Below, one piece after another: positions 37,301 to 47,700 of a stretch of 64,000 bases of DNA (position 1 is the first letter of the stretch; every line of letters begins with the position of its first letter). The notes under the pieces were generated by a model. It saw only the letters and a program-made list of their open reading frames with translations. It did not search any database and was not told the origin of the DNA. A program made the translations under genes and the position numbers. The stretch comes from Hydractinia symbiolongicarpus (taxonomy: Eukaryota > Cnidaria > Hydrozoa > Anthoathecata > Hydractiniidae): positions 18,680,001 through 18,744,000 of the forward strand of contig NC_079880.1 of NCBI RefSeq assembly GCF_029227915.1, in the 5' to 3' direction.

Positions 37301-39992
37301 CGGTCCAAAATGATAGCTTTGCTTGTACTTTATCACTAGCAAAACCCACAGTTTTAATTTTTTTTACAAGTTTTTTTTCATTGGAAAAGGATTTACGCTT
37401 ACTACTATGATTTAACAAACGTATACAGGGAACAAAATGGTTTGGTTTATAATTTTCACCTGGTCTGGATACATAACCATGCATAAAATAACAAAGCTCT
37501 ATGTCAGAAGCTATGTTTTCATTGGGGATTCGAGGTTGAACTTTCTCCGCAAACAATAACTTATAACATGTTTCGCCGCATTCGGGGTATGCTACATTTA
37601 TATTGTGATTAATGACAGTAGAAAGGGCAAGTATGTCAAGAAGACCTGCCCATCTGCCGTTTTTGCAATTATACAGAGCTTCAAATTGCACTAATTCTGT
37701 AAGTGAAGAACCATGGGGGTAATCTTTATCAGATATAGCCAGGGACATATCAAATACTTGCTTGAAATTCTTAAAAAGTTGGTTATTATTTAGTTGTCCT
37801 TGTTCAAAAATAGAGTATAGAAGGGGATGCGTAGAATAAAATTCAGCATGAATAAACAACTCTAAAGAAGTAAGTAACCTTAAATCATGGCACAATGAAT
37901 TGTCACCTGACAACATTAATGTTACCGAGCTGTATAAGCAGTTTCCACTTGCTTCAGAGCTAAAACAAGAAAAACAAAGCCAATCTGAGTCTTGTGCCTA
38001 GCTATTAATACATTCACAAACATAACAACACAACTCAGCTACCATTTATATATTTGTTTATGACACGTTTTAAAATATTAAATTATTCTGAGAATAAAAC
38101 AAAAGAATATTTAATAAAAACAATTAAGGTCAGCCATATTAAATCTTTGGCTTTAGTTTCAGTTTATGACTGAAAATTGCATTGTTATAGCTGAACAAAA
38201 ACTAAATTGTAAACTTCACAGTCTATTAACAAAAACAAAGCTTTAGGGATCAGAAAAAAGTTTAAACAAACCTACCTCAAAGCAATGAGTGTTTCCGAGT
38301 TGTTTTGAACAAACTTTGTAGGAAAGTCCAAAGGAGCTAACCTATATTTTAATACACTTCCATTCTCCAGCAGCTGCGGAAAATTTATTGTAGGTAATTT
38401 TGACAAATCACCAATGCGGGAGTTAAAAATTTCTTTCATTACATCGACATTTCTACTTAAAAAAGCACTAGTCACCTTGTCAGACATGGTTTTTAAAGCC
38501 ATGTTTAACAAGAAAGAACCTTTTTTCACAGGGGTAATCGAATCCAGCGGACTGCTAAGTCACTAGACTGGTAATTCGAGTTATATCGTTAAGGGCGGTT
38601 ACCTTTTTTTTCACTCAAAAATCGTGCCGCACAAACTATATATGTCACTAGTCTATGTTACAGGTTTGCTCAACTCTGTAGATTTGTATGACTTTTACCG
38701 CCGTAAGAAACACTACCGCTTAACAGACCACAGACTATATTCGTCAAAACAATCACGCACCATGCAAATTAAAACAGATACAACGCACAGACGTGGCTCT
38801 GCGGCACCCTGAGCCGCTGGTCCCCTATTTTATATCAACTCCCGCTCGTCGGCGCACGTTGTTTACATAAAAAGAACTTTACGCACTACTATGCCCCTCT
38901 CGATTGACATCGTCCGTTATACAGGTAGACAATTTACCTTCGTCACTTGACGTCTTTGACGTGGTATGTATCCGCCCCTGAGGATTGTAGAGAATGCATT
39001 TGGTATATTGGCTAATCGTTTTAGAATCTTTTTATCGCCTACACCAGAAAACGTCCAGAAGATTACTTTAGCAAGTTGTGTGTTGCATAATTTGTTAAGG
39101 GAAAAAACTCCGTCAGGTTACACCCCTCCTGGAAGTCTTGATGTTGAGGATATTGAAAATGGAAGAGTGAATAATGGAACGTGGAGGTCTGAATCAAGTG
39201 AAGCTTTGCGTTCAATAAGAGTTACTGGAACCAATAACTATAAACCTGACGCTAAAGCTGTACGAGATCAATTCTGTGACTACTTTAATACAGTTGGAAC
39301 AGTCCCATGGCAAGACAATTTCATTTAGATAAGTATATTATAAAAAGCAAATAAAAATACACTTGCCAGAGAGGATGTTGTTTTTCTTGGAATGATTGTG
39401 TCCCGTAAAAATGCCATAGATTGAAAATGAGGCCACTTTGACTCGTAAATTTCATCTCTACCCGCTCCACTTTTTGGTATTGATTTTTGGAGTTCTTTTG
39501 AATAATAACTTCGTAGAGTATTTATCTTTCTTTTCACATCACCCTCTAAATAATAAAATATGTATGTTTTATTATTGTTAGCTTTATAAATACCCATATA
39601 TATATACATGCAAATCAGAGTCAATAAAAATTGCAACAATTTACTACTAAAAATACTAATAAAAGTTACATAAAGTTGCTAATAAAAGTTACATGTTTCT
39701 ATAAATAATACAGTATATTTCTTAAGTTTTTAATAACAAAATAACATTCATTATGGTATTCAATCCACGAATATATAATGATATAAATAAGGTTATTTTG
39801 ATATGATTTTGTATCGAGAATGTAAAAGTACAAACCTTCCATGGTGCATTTTCCCATCAAAATTCTAGTACTTTTAGCCTTTGCATCTTTGTTTTTATAA
39901 ACTGTCAAAGTTACGTTCCACAGACTTTCTTCTTCTCTCCATGCACTTATAAAATTCTCAGTTGATTCCGTTTTCTGCGCTTTAGTTCCCAT
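34358..39992 (-). CDS. MADF/BESS-domain accessory protein of the Harbinger element
   Basis: This is the presumed DNA-binding partner that guides the Harbinger transposase to the nucleus and the element ends, filling the role of the Myb-like protein in other members. Three minus-strand exons are inferred: 39992-39836 ([20 protein letters not shown], then ESLWNVTL), 39545 to about 39366 ([17 protein letters not shown], then [20 protein letters not shown] domain) and 34850-34358 (acidic linker, KKRKV nuclear signal, then the BESS-like [20 protein letters not shown]). Exon 3 lies inside the transposase intron and transposase exon 2 lies inside this gene's second intron, so the two genes interleave antisense. 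No stop was seen in the exons, but the intron now contains the hAT insertion. The exon 2 donor is uncertain. Confidence 0.7.
35354..36160. other. Non-coding 3' part of hAT copy 1
   Basis: This is AT-rich sequence without genes. It has CTTCTTT repeats near 35565-35585 and several GTAAGTA-like strings near 36050. Confidence 0.5.
36173..36960 (-). pseudogene. hAT transposase C-terminal part (THAP12/PRKRIR-like type)
   Basis: Two frames, 36931-36659 and 36637-36173, are in phase and separated by a single TAA. The first has [19 protein letters not shown] and [10 protein letters not shown]. The second has [18 protein letters not shown] and ends in the hAT dimerisation block: [20 protein letters not shown], then [19 protein letters not shown]. 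The sequence type is that of transposases related to the domesticated THAP12/PRKRIR protein. The N-terminal zinc finger and the first catalytic region are missing, so this copy cannot encode an active transposase. Confidence 0.85.
36969..38502 (-). CDS. OTU/vertnin-like putative cysteine protease carried by a hAT element
   Basis: Two exons (38502-38276 and 37959-36969) join across a GTAGGT donor and a ttttag acceptor to 405 codons. The start is ATG 38502 ([10 protein letters not shown]). The second exon opens [20 protein letters not shown], an OTU-type catalytic Cys block in which the usual Asp of DGNC is Ser. It continues to [20 protein letters not shown] and [12 protein letters not shown], with His as the candidate base. 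The middle block resembles the W...LALATVL..I..YP region of vertnin. A Ser/Asn-rich low-complexity tail follows. OTU enzymes remove ubiquitin; activity here is only inferred. The gene is open throughout, unlike the transposase behind it and the relic at 30678-32146, and its presence in two elements suggests it belongs to the transposon family. Confidence 0.7.
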
Positions 39993-40154
39993 CTTGAAAA
40001 TTATTCTTGTAATATATTAAATTTGTACTCGAAAAAAATTGAAAATGTTTACTATCTTCTATACTCCTTCTGTTTATACAGAATAACTGAAATATACTCA
40101 AAAAACTCAATGGCGTCATAGTAAAACAATTCCGTCTAGCAATTTCTATGCAGA

Positions 40155-40318
40155 AGTTCATCATTTTAAAATGATAAACTTCAAACATGTTAAAATGATC
40201 ATTTTAAAATGATCATTTAAAATGACTGGTGTTTCTCGTCATTTTTTGTGAAATACACGGTCAGTTTAAAATGATCATTTTAAAATGATCATTTTAAACT
40301 GACCGTGTATTTCAGCCT
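40155..40318. repeat. Palindromic right end of the Harbinger element
   Basis: The terminal repeat occurs twice in opposite orientation: GAAATACACGGTCAGTTTAA near 40250 faces its reverse complement ending at 40314. This gives a 65-base near-perfect palindrome at the tip. Further AAAATGATCATTTT units lie at 40155-40225. Confidence 0.8.
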
Positions 40319-40321
40319 TAA

Positions 40322-40669
40322 GACCGGCTATCTCGGAAAATCACATAAATCCTGCATAGCCAATTAGCATATTGCTAATGTCCTCATATTGTAAATGCTT
40401 TTTCCCTGCGAAAGTTTTGTGTGTAATAACTTTAAATGTTCGATTGTAATAGGTTGTGTTCTATTTTTCTTGGTCGAAATAATTCGTATAGAAGCCTCAA
40501 GCATTTCAGTAACAATAGGATTTTCACATGGGTTTTCGTATCCTCCGAGAAGATGAAAAAACTTTATAGCATAATAAGCACCTTCGATTTTTGACAAAGA
40601 CCAATCGGACTGAACTCCGCTTAATAAAAACAACGCAATAGTGGTTGGTTTGGCTGGCGTAATTGACAC
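40322..40669 (-). pseudogene. DIRS tyrosine recombinase, N-terminal part
   Basis: This includes SITPAKPTTIALFLLSGVQS (SAM-like arm-binding region) and TIEHLKLLHTKL, then past a stop GYAGFM and FSEIAGL. The first catalytic Arg of the GFMRFSE motif is replaced by a stop codon. The Harbinger insertion cuts the gene just after FSEIAGL. Confidence 0.75.
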
Positions 40670-41199
40670 TGCCTTACACCAGCGTTCCCAAAGGTTGAAC
40701 GACGATTGATATTAATTCTCCTCACTACAAAATGACATATATGTTGGCAGCTCAGTAGCAAAATGTTTTAAAGATTCATTCTCAATTTCAATTTTCAAGT
40801 AAACTATAAAAGGGAGAAAGTTATGACTATTTGATTCTACTTGAACTTTCAGAGTATAGTATTGTGCTCTTAATTAAAGTCCCAGGGACCAGTACTCATA
40901 CCTGTGGTCCCAGCGGACTCATTTTGCCCTGTGGCATTTTTAGCTGAAATCCAAATTGACAGCTAGTATTGGCGAAACGAATTTCTCGCTGCCAATGAAA
41001 CACTTCTTATTTTTTCCTGTGTTACACATACTTTTGGGTCACCAAAAATCTTTCTGTCTGTGATTGCGGTTTTGTTTTCTGAAAACAGGAGCGGCCAGAA
41101 ATAAGCAAAAGGCCAATAAAGTAACACAATTACACCTTAACATTTCGAAGTTTTTTATGTGTTTTAACACTTATTCTACAAGACTTGTTGAAGGTACTA

Positions 41200-42780
41200 C
41201 GTACTTGTTTTCGACTTTCCAATTGTAATTTAGCGCATCTACTCCTTCTGTATTTGGACAATAAAATTTTAAATAAAACCGACATATCTTTTTGATGTCG
41301 TTGTCAGCAAATCTATCAACAGTAAAAGGACCCCACAGTTGGTTCAAATTGCTCTTCTTTTACTTGCCAGTCATCGTGATCTATCATACAACTAAGAGTG
41401 TCAGCAAATCTTAAATGTTCCCTTGGAACCCAGTTTTCCGTTAGGTCCATTCTATTTTCCCGCGTATATAAAATATACTTTCATCAATAATTTGGAGATC
41501 ATTTTTTCGGCTTCCCGCGTTTACAATTTTTGACACTGCAAAATTATCTGTTTCCCATAGAATTTTCTGTATTATCAAAATGCTTTTTTAAAGACTCGAG
41601 TATTCTATAGTTTTTAATTCCCTCCAAACGGAGCTTTTTTCTTGTTCTTCTTGCAGACACTGTCTAAATGCAATTCCCTGTTGATTTGCATGCATCCCGC
41701 GCTGCTATCTCAATGGAGCTAGCATAGAAATTTACAACAATCGTTTTTGTAGAATTATCGTACAGTTTGCTTATGCTATATTTTGACAGATCTTTTTTCC
41801 AAAAGAATAGTTCTTTAATCGCATGGGGGTACTTAGCTATATTTAGCGTAGCATCCCAGAAGAATGACTGCTCAATGATAGAATATAACTTTCTTGTTTT
41901 TAGTAATTGCCCCCATCACAATTTTCATAGATATAATTTTACCACACAGCTGTGAAAGATTTCTCGCGCTTGTGTAAGGTAGGCGTATAATAATATCGTT
42001 TATTAAGTTTTTCGCTGATACCATTCTTTTCTCTGGTATGTACCACTCTATTTTTTCCAAATCTACCGAGACACCTAACCATTTTAACTTCTGTTTAGGA
42101 TCCCACACTGATTTTTCTGCATTTTCTACAAAACCTGACAGTTGTAAAGATTTTTGAACAAATAGGACATCTTGTTTTGCTTTTTTATAATTCTTATCAG
42201 TGCCAAAACCATCGCCAATAAATATCGCAATTTTGATCATATTTTCACTCCAATATTTTATAAGAACTCTCATTGTTTTTGTAAAAATAAACGGGGCCGG
42301 AGAAAGCCCAAACGGTAATACTGTAAAAACAAAGTATCTTTCCTTTCCTCCTATGACCCATGAAAACCCCAAGAATTTCTGATGTTCTTCTGAAATATCA
42401 ATGTGATGGTAGCCCTGCTTTATATCAAACTTAAACATGTACCCTTGTGCAGTTAGAAATTCCCTTACCACCTTCCAATTCTCAAACTTTACATACCTTT
42501 AATCGAGAATTAGTCTATTTTTTCCTCCGTTGGTATTGACTGAAAGGGGATTTACAACATGTGGTGCAGAAGACACTTCCTTAATTCGACTTGTATCAAG
42601 AAGCTCTTGTACCGCTTCATTGACGAATTCCGAATTTTTTTTAGCGGATTGATTATTAGAAAAAGTTTGTTTTTGTGGTGTCGTGAAAAAGGGAATAGTA
42701 TAGCCTTCCTTGATAATTTTGAGAATAGTCGTATTACAGCCGATGGTTTGCCAATATTTTAAGTTTTAAGCCTACCCTCT
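41200..42780 (-). pseudogene. DIRS reverse transcriptase and RNase H region
   Basis: The RT runs 42780-41872, with a stop after NRLILD and then the long frame from 42471: GYMFKFDIKQGYHHIDI (motif A), TVLPFGLSPAPFIFTK (motif B) and IAIFIGDGFGTD, where the first catalytic Asp of the usual LDDG box is Gly. LKWLGVSVDLEKIEWYIP follows. The RNase H part (41760-41200) is scattered over frames: DNFAVSKIVNAGSRKNDLQI, then GPFTVDRFADNDIKKICRF. Those strings are typical of DIRS elements. It is inactive. Confidence 0.8.
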
Positions 42781-42874
42781 AGTTCCGGCCGTACTTTTAC
42801 TTAGACAAAATTCGTACGTTTCCTCATCTCTTACAATGTTATCAAAATTTAAACACTTATCTATTGTCTTTTCT

Positions 42875-43640
42875 TTAGACTTGCTTGTGGCCGATAACGT
42901 TTGGGCAGTCCTTCCTCCAGTGTCCCGTCTTGCCACAACCGAAGCACATTGATCTTGCACTTTGGAATCTGTACGCTGATTGAGAAGAATATGGTGTGTT
43001 ATGGTTGCCGATACTCCAAGATGTTTGAGATGGTTCTCTTGAAAATGCGAATCTTTGTGATTGGAAATGGTTTGGCATAGGTGGCGACGAGGACGTGTGC
43101 ATAGGGCTGAAACGTGGGGGGTAGAAGGACTTTGGCTTTACCTTTGCTTTTTTTTTGCCAGTGCTTTTAACTCAGCCGATTTTATCCGTTTTTCGTCATC
43201 TGAATTGCTTACTAATTCATCAGATAAGTACTCTTCTACAGTGACCATCCTGCTGGTGATCTATCCGCCAATGTTATTAGCTTGTTTCGCTTCGTGATTT
43301 CGAGTTTTATTCCTGCTAAACGTTTTGTTGTTCTTGATACAAAACCTTCTTTGATAAGGTCGATAACATCTTCCAAATCTTCCACTAATTTTTGGTTAAA
43401 TTCGAATTGGATTTGGTTACCTTTGAACTTATATTGTCTCGACGATTCTGGTTTAGCTGAAACCTTCATGTTTTTCGGTGTACTCTGTTGTTGCAGGTTT
43501 GTTTCGAATTCTTGCTGTTCGATAAACTTTTTATCCAGGTAGCTTCTGATTAGGTCAAATTGTTCTATTCCGTTTAGCGTTTGTGTGGCAGATTGGCTTT
43601 TAACAGGTTCTTCCATGTTATTATTAGAAGTTTCGTCCAT
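42875..43640 (-). pseudogene. DIRS gag-like region with CCHC zinc knuckle
   Basis: The first frame (43640-43236) is hydrophilic and starts MDETSNNNMEEPVKSQSA, with LVEDLEDVIDLIKEGF. The second (43102-42875) carries MCFGCGKTGHWRKDCP, a CX2CX4HX4C knuckle. The order and content suit a nucleocapsid precursor ahead of the reverse transcriptase. Confidence 0.65.
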
Positions 43641-44703
43641 TTTTAATGCAATTGCGTGACCTTGAATACTTGAAAGCTAATCGAAAGGGGGTTGAACTTT
43701 CTGAAAATCCGCTCTTTTACTTAAAATCACGTGACAACGTGATACCGAGGTTATTACTGTAAGGCCTGTTCTACACCGAAAATAATTTCTAATAACAGTC
43801 TCTAACAATACTTGTTATCAAATTTGTAACGCAGTTTTCATTCTTTTCCCAATTTAACGAATATCAAGATACTCACACGGCTGGAGTAGCGCTGGGTCGC
43901 GGGGTCAGGTCGGACTTTAAAAGTCGTGACGTCACGGCAATCGGTTAAAAAGTCGGGCGGAGACAAAGAAAAAGAAGGAAAAGACCGCTCGTTTTAATAG
44001 GATTTCTGATGTACATCCGAAATTTTAATTATGCTGAAAAGTATTTGCTGTTTATACGGCCTGAAAACGAATGCATACTGGCGCGCCTGCACGCATATAT
44101 TACAAACATCCTCTCCATATGTGTCATAGAGAGTCACGTTTTAAACCTTGAGGAGGAGTGCAAATTCTTGTGACACGTGACTTTTAAGAAAAACAAGGTT
44201 TGTTCAGCGTAGCCTCGATACCAATTTGACATCCATACCTAACATTGTATTAGCTTTTGAATAATCAAGCCTAATGAAAACAAAACTCCAGAATTGGTCG
44301 GTAAAATTTAGGTAGGTCGCCCTTGTTTACACACGAATAGCCAGCATTGTTTTTTGAAACTTTTATTTACACGTTCTTTTATTTTGAGAAATATTTCTTT
44401 ATTCTTTTATAACAAGTCTAGAAACGTCGACTTTGAGTAGTTTCTGACAGGTTCGCTTTACTTGACAAGAAAAACAATCATGGCATGGGAAGGCCTGTAA
44501 AGAAAAGAGCTCACCAAAATCAACGAATCAAACTGATTAAACAAACAAAATTTCCTCGACATATTTTATATGAGATACGTTCTACTAAGCATATTTCTAT
44601 ATTGAATAAATCGTAATACGTAAACTATAATTGAAGTTTTAGACAGATGTTTGTCCAATGTTGGTAAGAGCTTTTTTGTTTGTAGCAGAGAATCGCATTT
44701 TTG
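43641..44703 (+). promoter_or_regulatory. Upstream region of the UBAN gene
   Basis: This stretch is slightly richer in GC and CpG around 43880-43980 than its surroundings and includes a perfect CRE/ATF palindrome TGACGTCA at 43927-43934. A promoter here is inference. A 5' UTR exon may be present but was not resolved. Part of the left edge could be the DIRS 5' end. Confidence 0.35.
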
Positions 44704-47700
44704 ATGGCAGCAGCTACATATAACAGAGGAGGGGAAGCATTGGAGGTAGTTGAATGGGACATGCCTTTCAGTGATACACAGGGACATACAAGAGATACTA
44801 TTGACTTTAGTAGATTAAGTATGGGTACAGAAATTCGGAACAAAATGTGGGAAGACGATAATAAAATCATGCTGAGTAACTATCAAAATCGAAGCTCTTC
44901 ATCCTCACCATTGTTTGATCAAAATCAAAATGTACCGAACAGCATGCCAAGCCCTGTCAGTAGTCAATCCTTAAAACTGATGATGGGCTCGAATGGATTT
45001 TCCCCAACAATTAATGAAGCAATCATTTCCAGTAAATATAACAGTGTTTTATCAAATCCAACACAGATAAACCCAACTATGTTTTTAAGTAATGCATCTA
45101 TACAAGAAAAAGTGCGAATGAGAAGCCAGCCATTACTGCAGTCTCCAGTTTCCATGCCTGATGAAAGAAAAACCCCAGAGCTGCTTTCTCAGCAGCATAA
45201 TGGCATTTTGTTTGATGACAGGAGGGTAGGATATATATCCTTTTTTAACTTTTTTGTAAAGGGTGACTACACAAAGTTTCAAAAATAAAATGCACTAACA
45301 TAAAAATTTCCACTTTAAAATTGGCTGTTTAAAATAACAAATTGGTGTAACAGAAAAACAATGAATATTTTCTGTAATTTGTTGAACAGACGTCATTTGT
45401 TTAAAAAATAGTCCATTAGTAGTATGCGATAAAAAAATCCATCAGGTTTGAAGTGAAACATTTAGGGTTTAGTTACTTTTCAATGTTCAATATTTGAATT
45501 ATAAAAATTTACTGGAACAGTTTTCTTAAATAATTTCTTCTAGGAAATAAATTTTCAGGTAAAAATGTGGTATGGAAATTATCTTATATGGTACGAATAA
45601 AGTTGTTCCACAAGGGCAGACATGTGCAGCCTGTAATATAAAGGTTGTTATAATTGCGGATTCAGAGATGCAATATATATGGGATAATCAAAACATTATG
45701 TGGTGGATACACTTGTCCTAAATGTCCTAATTTATATAATATTGACATTTGTGATTAGAAAGGATAATCAGTACAAAGATCTACTTTTTAATTAAATCTA
45801 GTAGTATATATAACTTTAGGATGCCCACTTTTGAAAATTCAGAAAGTCTGAATTAACTTTTCATCATTGAAGATGGATTGTTGTGTTAAACCTAAAATTA
45901 GAATACAATTCCCAATTATGGCATCCTGTTATTACAGGGTATGTGCAAATGAATGGGTATTATACGGAACCAAATCAAACCTATGGTTGGCCAATGTAAA
46001 GCACTGACCAAAGGCCTCATTTACTGATTTCTTAAGTCAATCTTGGTGTGTATATTCCATGATTGCAGAACTCCATGTTCGGTAATTTTTTCCTGACCAA
46101 TAAACCAATAAAAAGGTTGTAATCTATTTTGTTTCTTTCAAGAATATTATTTATCAAACACTTTTGGGAAAAATAATTACAAATTTATCCTAAAGGAGGA
46201 AGTGTCTGAACCAAAAAAAGAGAAAAATCTCTCAATTATTAAGGAATGGATTTGTTGTTTTACTATTACTGCAAGAGGAATAACTGTAAAAATTTATTCA
46301 AAGTCTCTTTGCAATAGTTAAATTATATGTCTGCATAACAGCTGTGATTTGTTCCATTTTTTTGTCCTGTTAATCTGTTACTAAATTAAGAAACAATTAT
46401 ACTATCTCATTTTTTTATAATGCTTAATTAGACTAATTGTGTTAGGTATCCTAATAGCTTAATTCTAAATGAGCATTGTTTTTAAAATTCCAGTGTATAT
46501 TATATACATTGTGATATATATACATAATTTGTTTGTGATTAAATTTAATTATGTAAAATTTGCAATTTCTTATTTTTGTTTCCATACTTTTATCATGTGC
46601 AAATAAATAAGAGCATAATAATTTTAAGTTTAATGTTAAATTATAAGAATGTTACCTTTGAACAGTTTAAAACAATTCATTTTGTTGCAACAGTATCAAA
46701 ATTCTATCATCAAAATTTGATGTATTTTCTGAGCGAAAGGAGGGCTGAAATAACTTCATATTTCTTAGGCTTTGTTGGGAGTATTCACATTCCATGTTAA
46801 AGCTGCATGTCTGGCATGAATTCTCACCATGCATTAATTTAGCAATCGACAGGTCTTATTTTTGGGGGACTAATTCCAGTATGGTTCAGGATTTGAGAAA
46901 AAGTATTATTAGTTATCCTGACATGGCTCTAACCTTCCTATCGCATTTCGTAATTTTTGCAAAACAGTAAACTATGTAAATTCCAAAGTAAAATAAATCT
47001 GTTTTTGGTATGACAGGCCTATCAATAGGGGAGAACAATTGCTCTTTCTAACGCAAAGGCTCTCCCAATTCTGAAAAATGAGAAACTAGCTGAGCCATTA
47101 ATTGCTCCCCCAATTCCAAAAAACGTTTTACTGGCTGAGCGCTATCACATCATCTCACATGGAAAGCAATGTTTTCTTTCTTATTATTTATACAGTAAAA
47201 AAGAACCAAAATATTTAAAAAAAGACAAAATAAAATAGATAAAAAGACTTTGTGATAAACTTTGTGTTTATAAACTTATTCAATTTATTCAGATTGCTCG
47301 CCAAGTTTAAATTATTGTAACCTTGGGGGAACGATTTATTGCTAAGGTGTTATTTTCTTACTGATAGGCCTGCATTATTACAGATGGTTGCGAAATATTG
47401 GATATCAAAGCTTCATAAAACTTGTTTCAAATTAGTGTCAACACTTTTAATATAGCTTACCTCCCAATACAACACAATTTAGCATATATAATATTTAATA
47501 CAGTACCGCTCGAATGTAACTTTACATGTATGCGATAGTATCATCTTGGCATGAGCTTTTGGTAGCGTCAGAACTTTCGTTCTTATTGTTAGCCTATTGT
47601 TAAACACATGAGCTATTTTTGCATGTTGAAAACAATAGAGTTCATGTCTTGTTCGCGAAATTTAATTAGCTCATGTGAACTGCGTGTGTCCCATTGTTGT

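Larger units (their letters stand above)
35332..38980 (-). mobile_element. hAT-type transposon with OTU-like gene and partial transposase (copy 1)
   Basis: The ends are CAGGGGCGGATAC at the left and GTATCCGCCCCTG at the right (perfect over 13 bases). The element is flanked by AGGAT (35327-35331 and 38981-38985). It is inserted in Harbinger transposase exon 2 between the codons for RARR and VENAFG. On its minus strand it carries an OTU/vertnin-like gene followed directly by a hAT transposase C-terminus. The flank duplication is 5 bp here and 6 bp in copy 2, unlike the 8 bp of classic hAT. Confidence 0.88.
33804..39328 (+). pseudogene. Harbinger transposase (DDE_Tnp_4), disrupted
   Basis: Exon 1 (33804-34241) encodes the basic, helical N-terminal part (STWVKPWLGRR, then FLRMAPENFDKLLNLV, then FRIHKSTLFRIIPAVC). 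Exon 2 starts at 34871 (TPSTEEEW) and is interrupted at 35331 by a hAT insertion. It resumes at 38981-38986 and ends at 39328. The catalytic triad is readable: Asp in GSIDGKHV, Asp in VADDAFPL and Glu in RIVENAFG, which is on the far side of the insertion. An in-frame TAG at 34925-34927 replaces the Trp expected in the RWNFPNC motif. It is therefore inactive twice over. The protein would bind the element ends and cut as a DDE nuclease together with the partner below. Confidence 0.88.
33668..40318 (+). mobile_element. PIF/Harbinger DNA transposon with an internal hAT insertion
   Basis: The inverted ends begin AGGCTGAAATACACGGTCAG and are flanked by the 3-bp duplication TAA (33665-33667 and 40319-40321), as expected for PIF/Harbinger. 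AAAATGATCATTTTAAA strings fill the subterminal regions. Two genes are present: a transposase on + and a MADF/BESS protein on -, with interleaved exons. A hAT element at 35332-38980 splits transposase exon 2. It sits inside the DIRS recombinase gene. Confidence 0.9.
33189..43640 (-). mobile_element. DIRS-like tyrosine-recombinase retrotransposon, split by a Harbinger insertion
   Basis: In minus-strand order the element shows a gag-like frame, a CCHC knuckle, a DIRS-type reverse transcriptase, an RNase H region, and a tyrosine recombinase cut in two by the 6.65-kb Harbinger element at 33668-40318. Every domain carries stops or frameshifts. The terminal or split repeats were not found, so the outer limits are those of the coding parts. 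Confidence 0.75.

Noticed and set aside
37020-37410. 142-codon plus-strand frame opposite the OTU-like gene
   Set aside because: It is an antisense shadow; the minus frame has the conserved blocks and splice sites.
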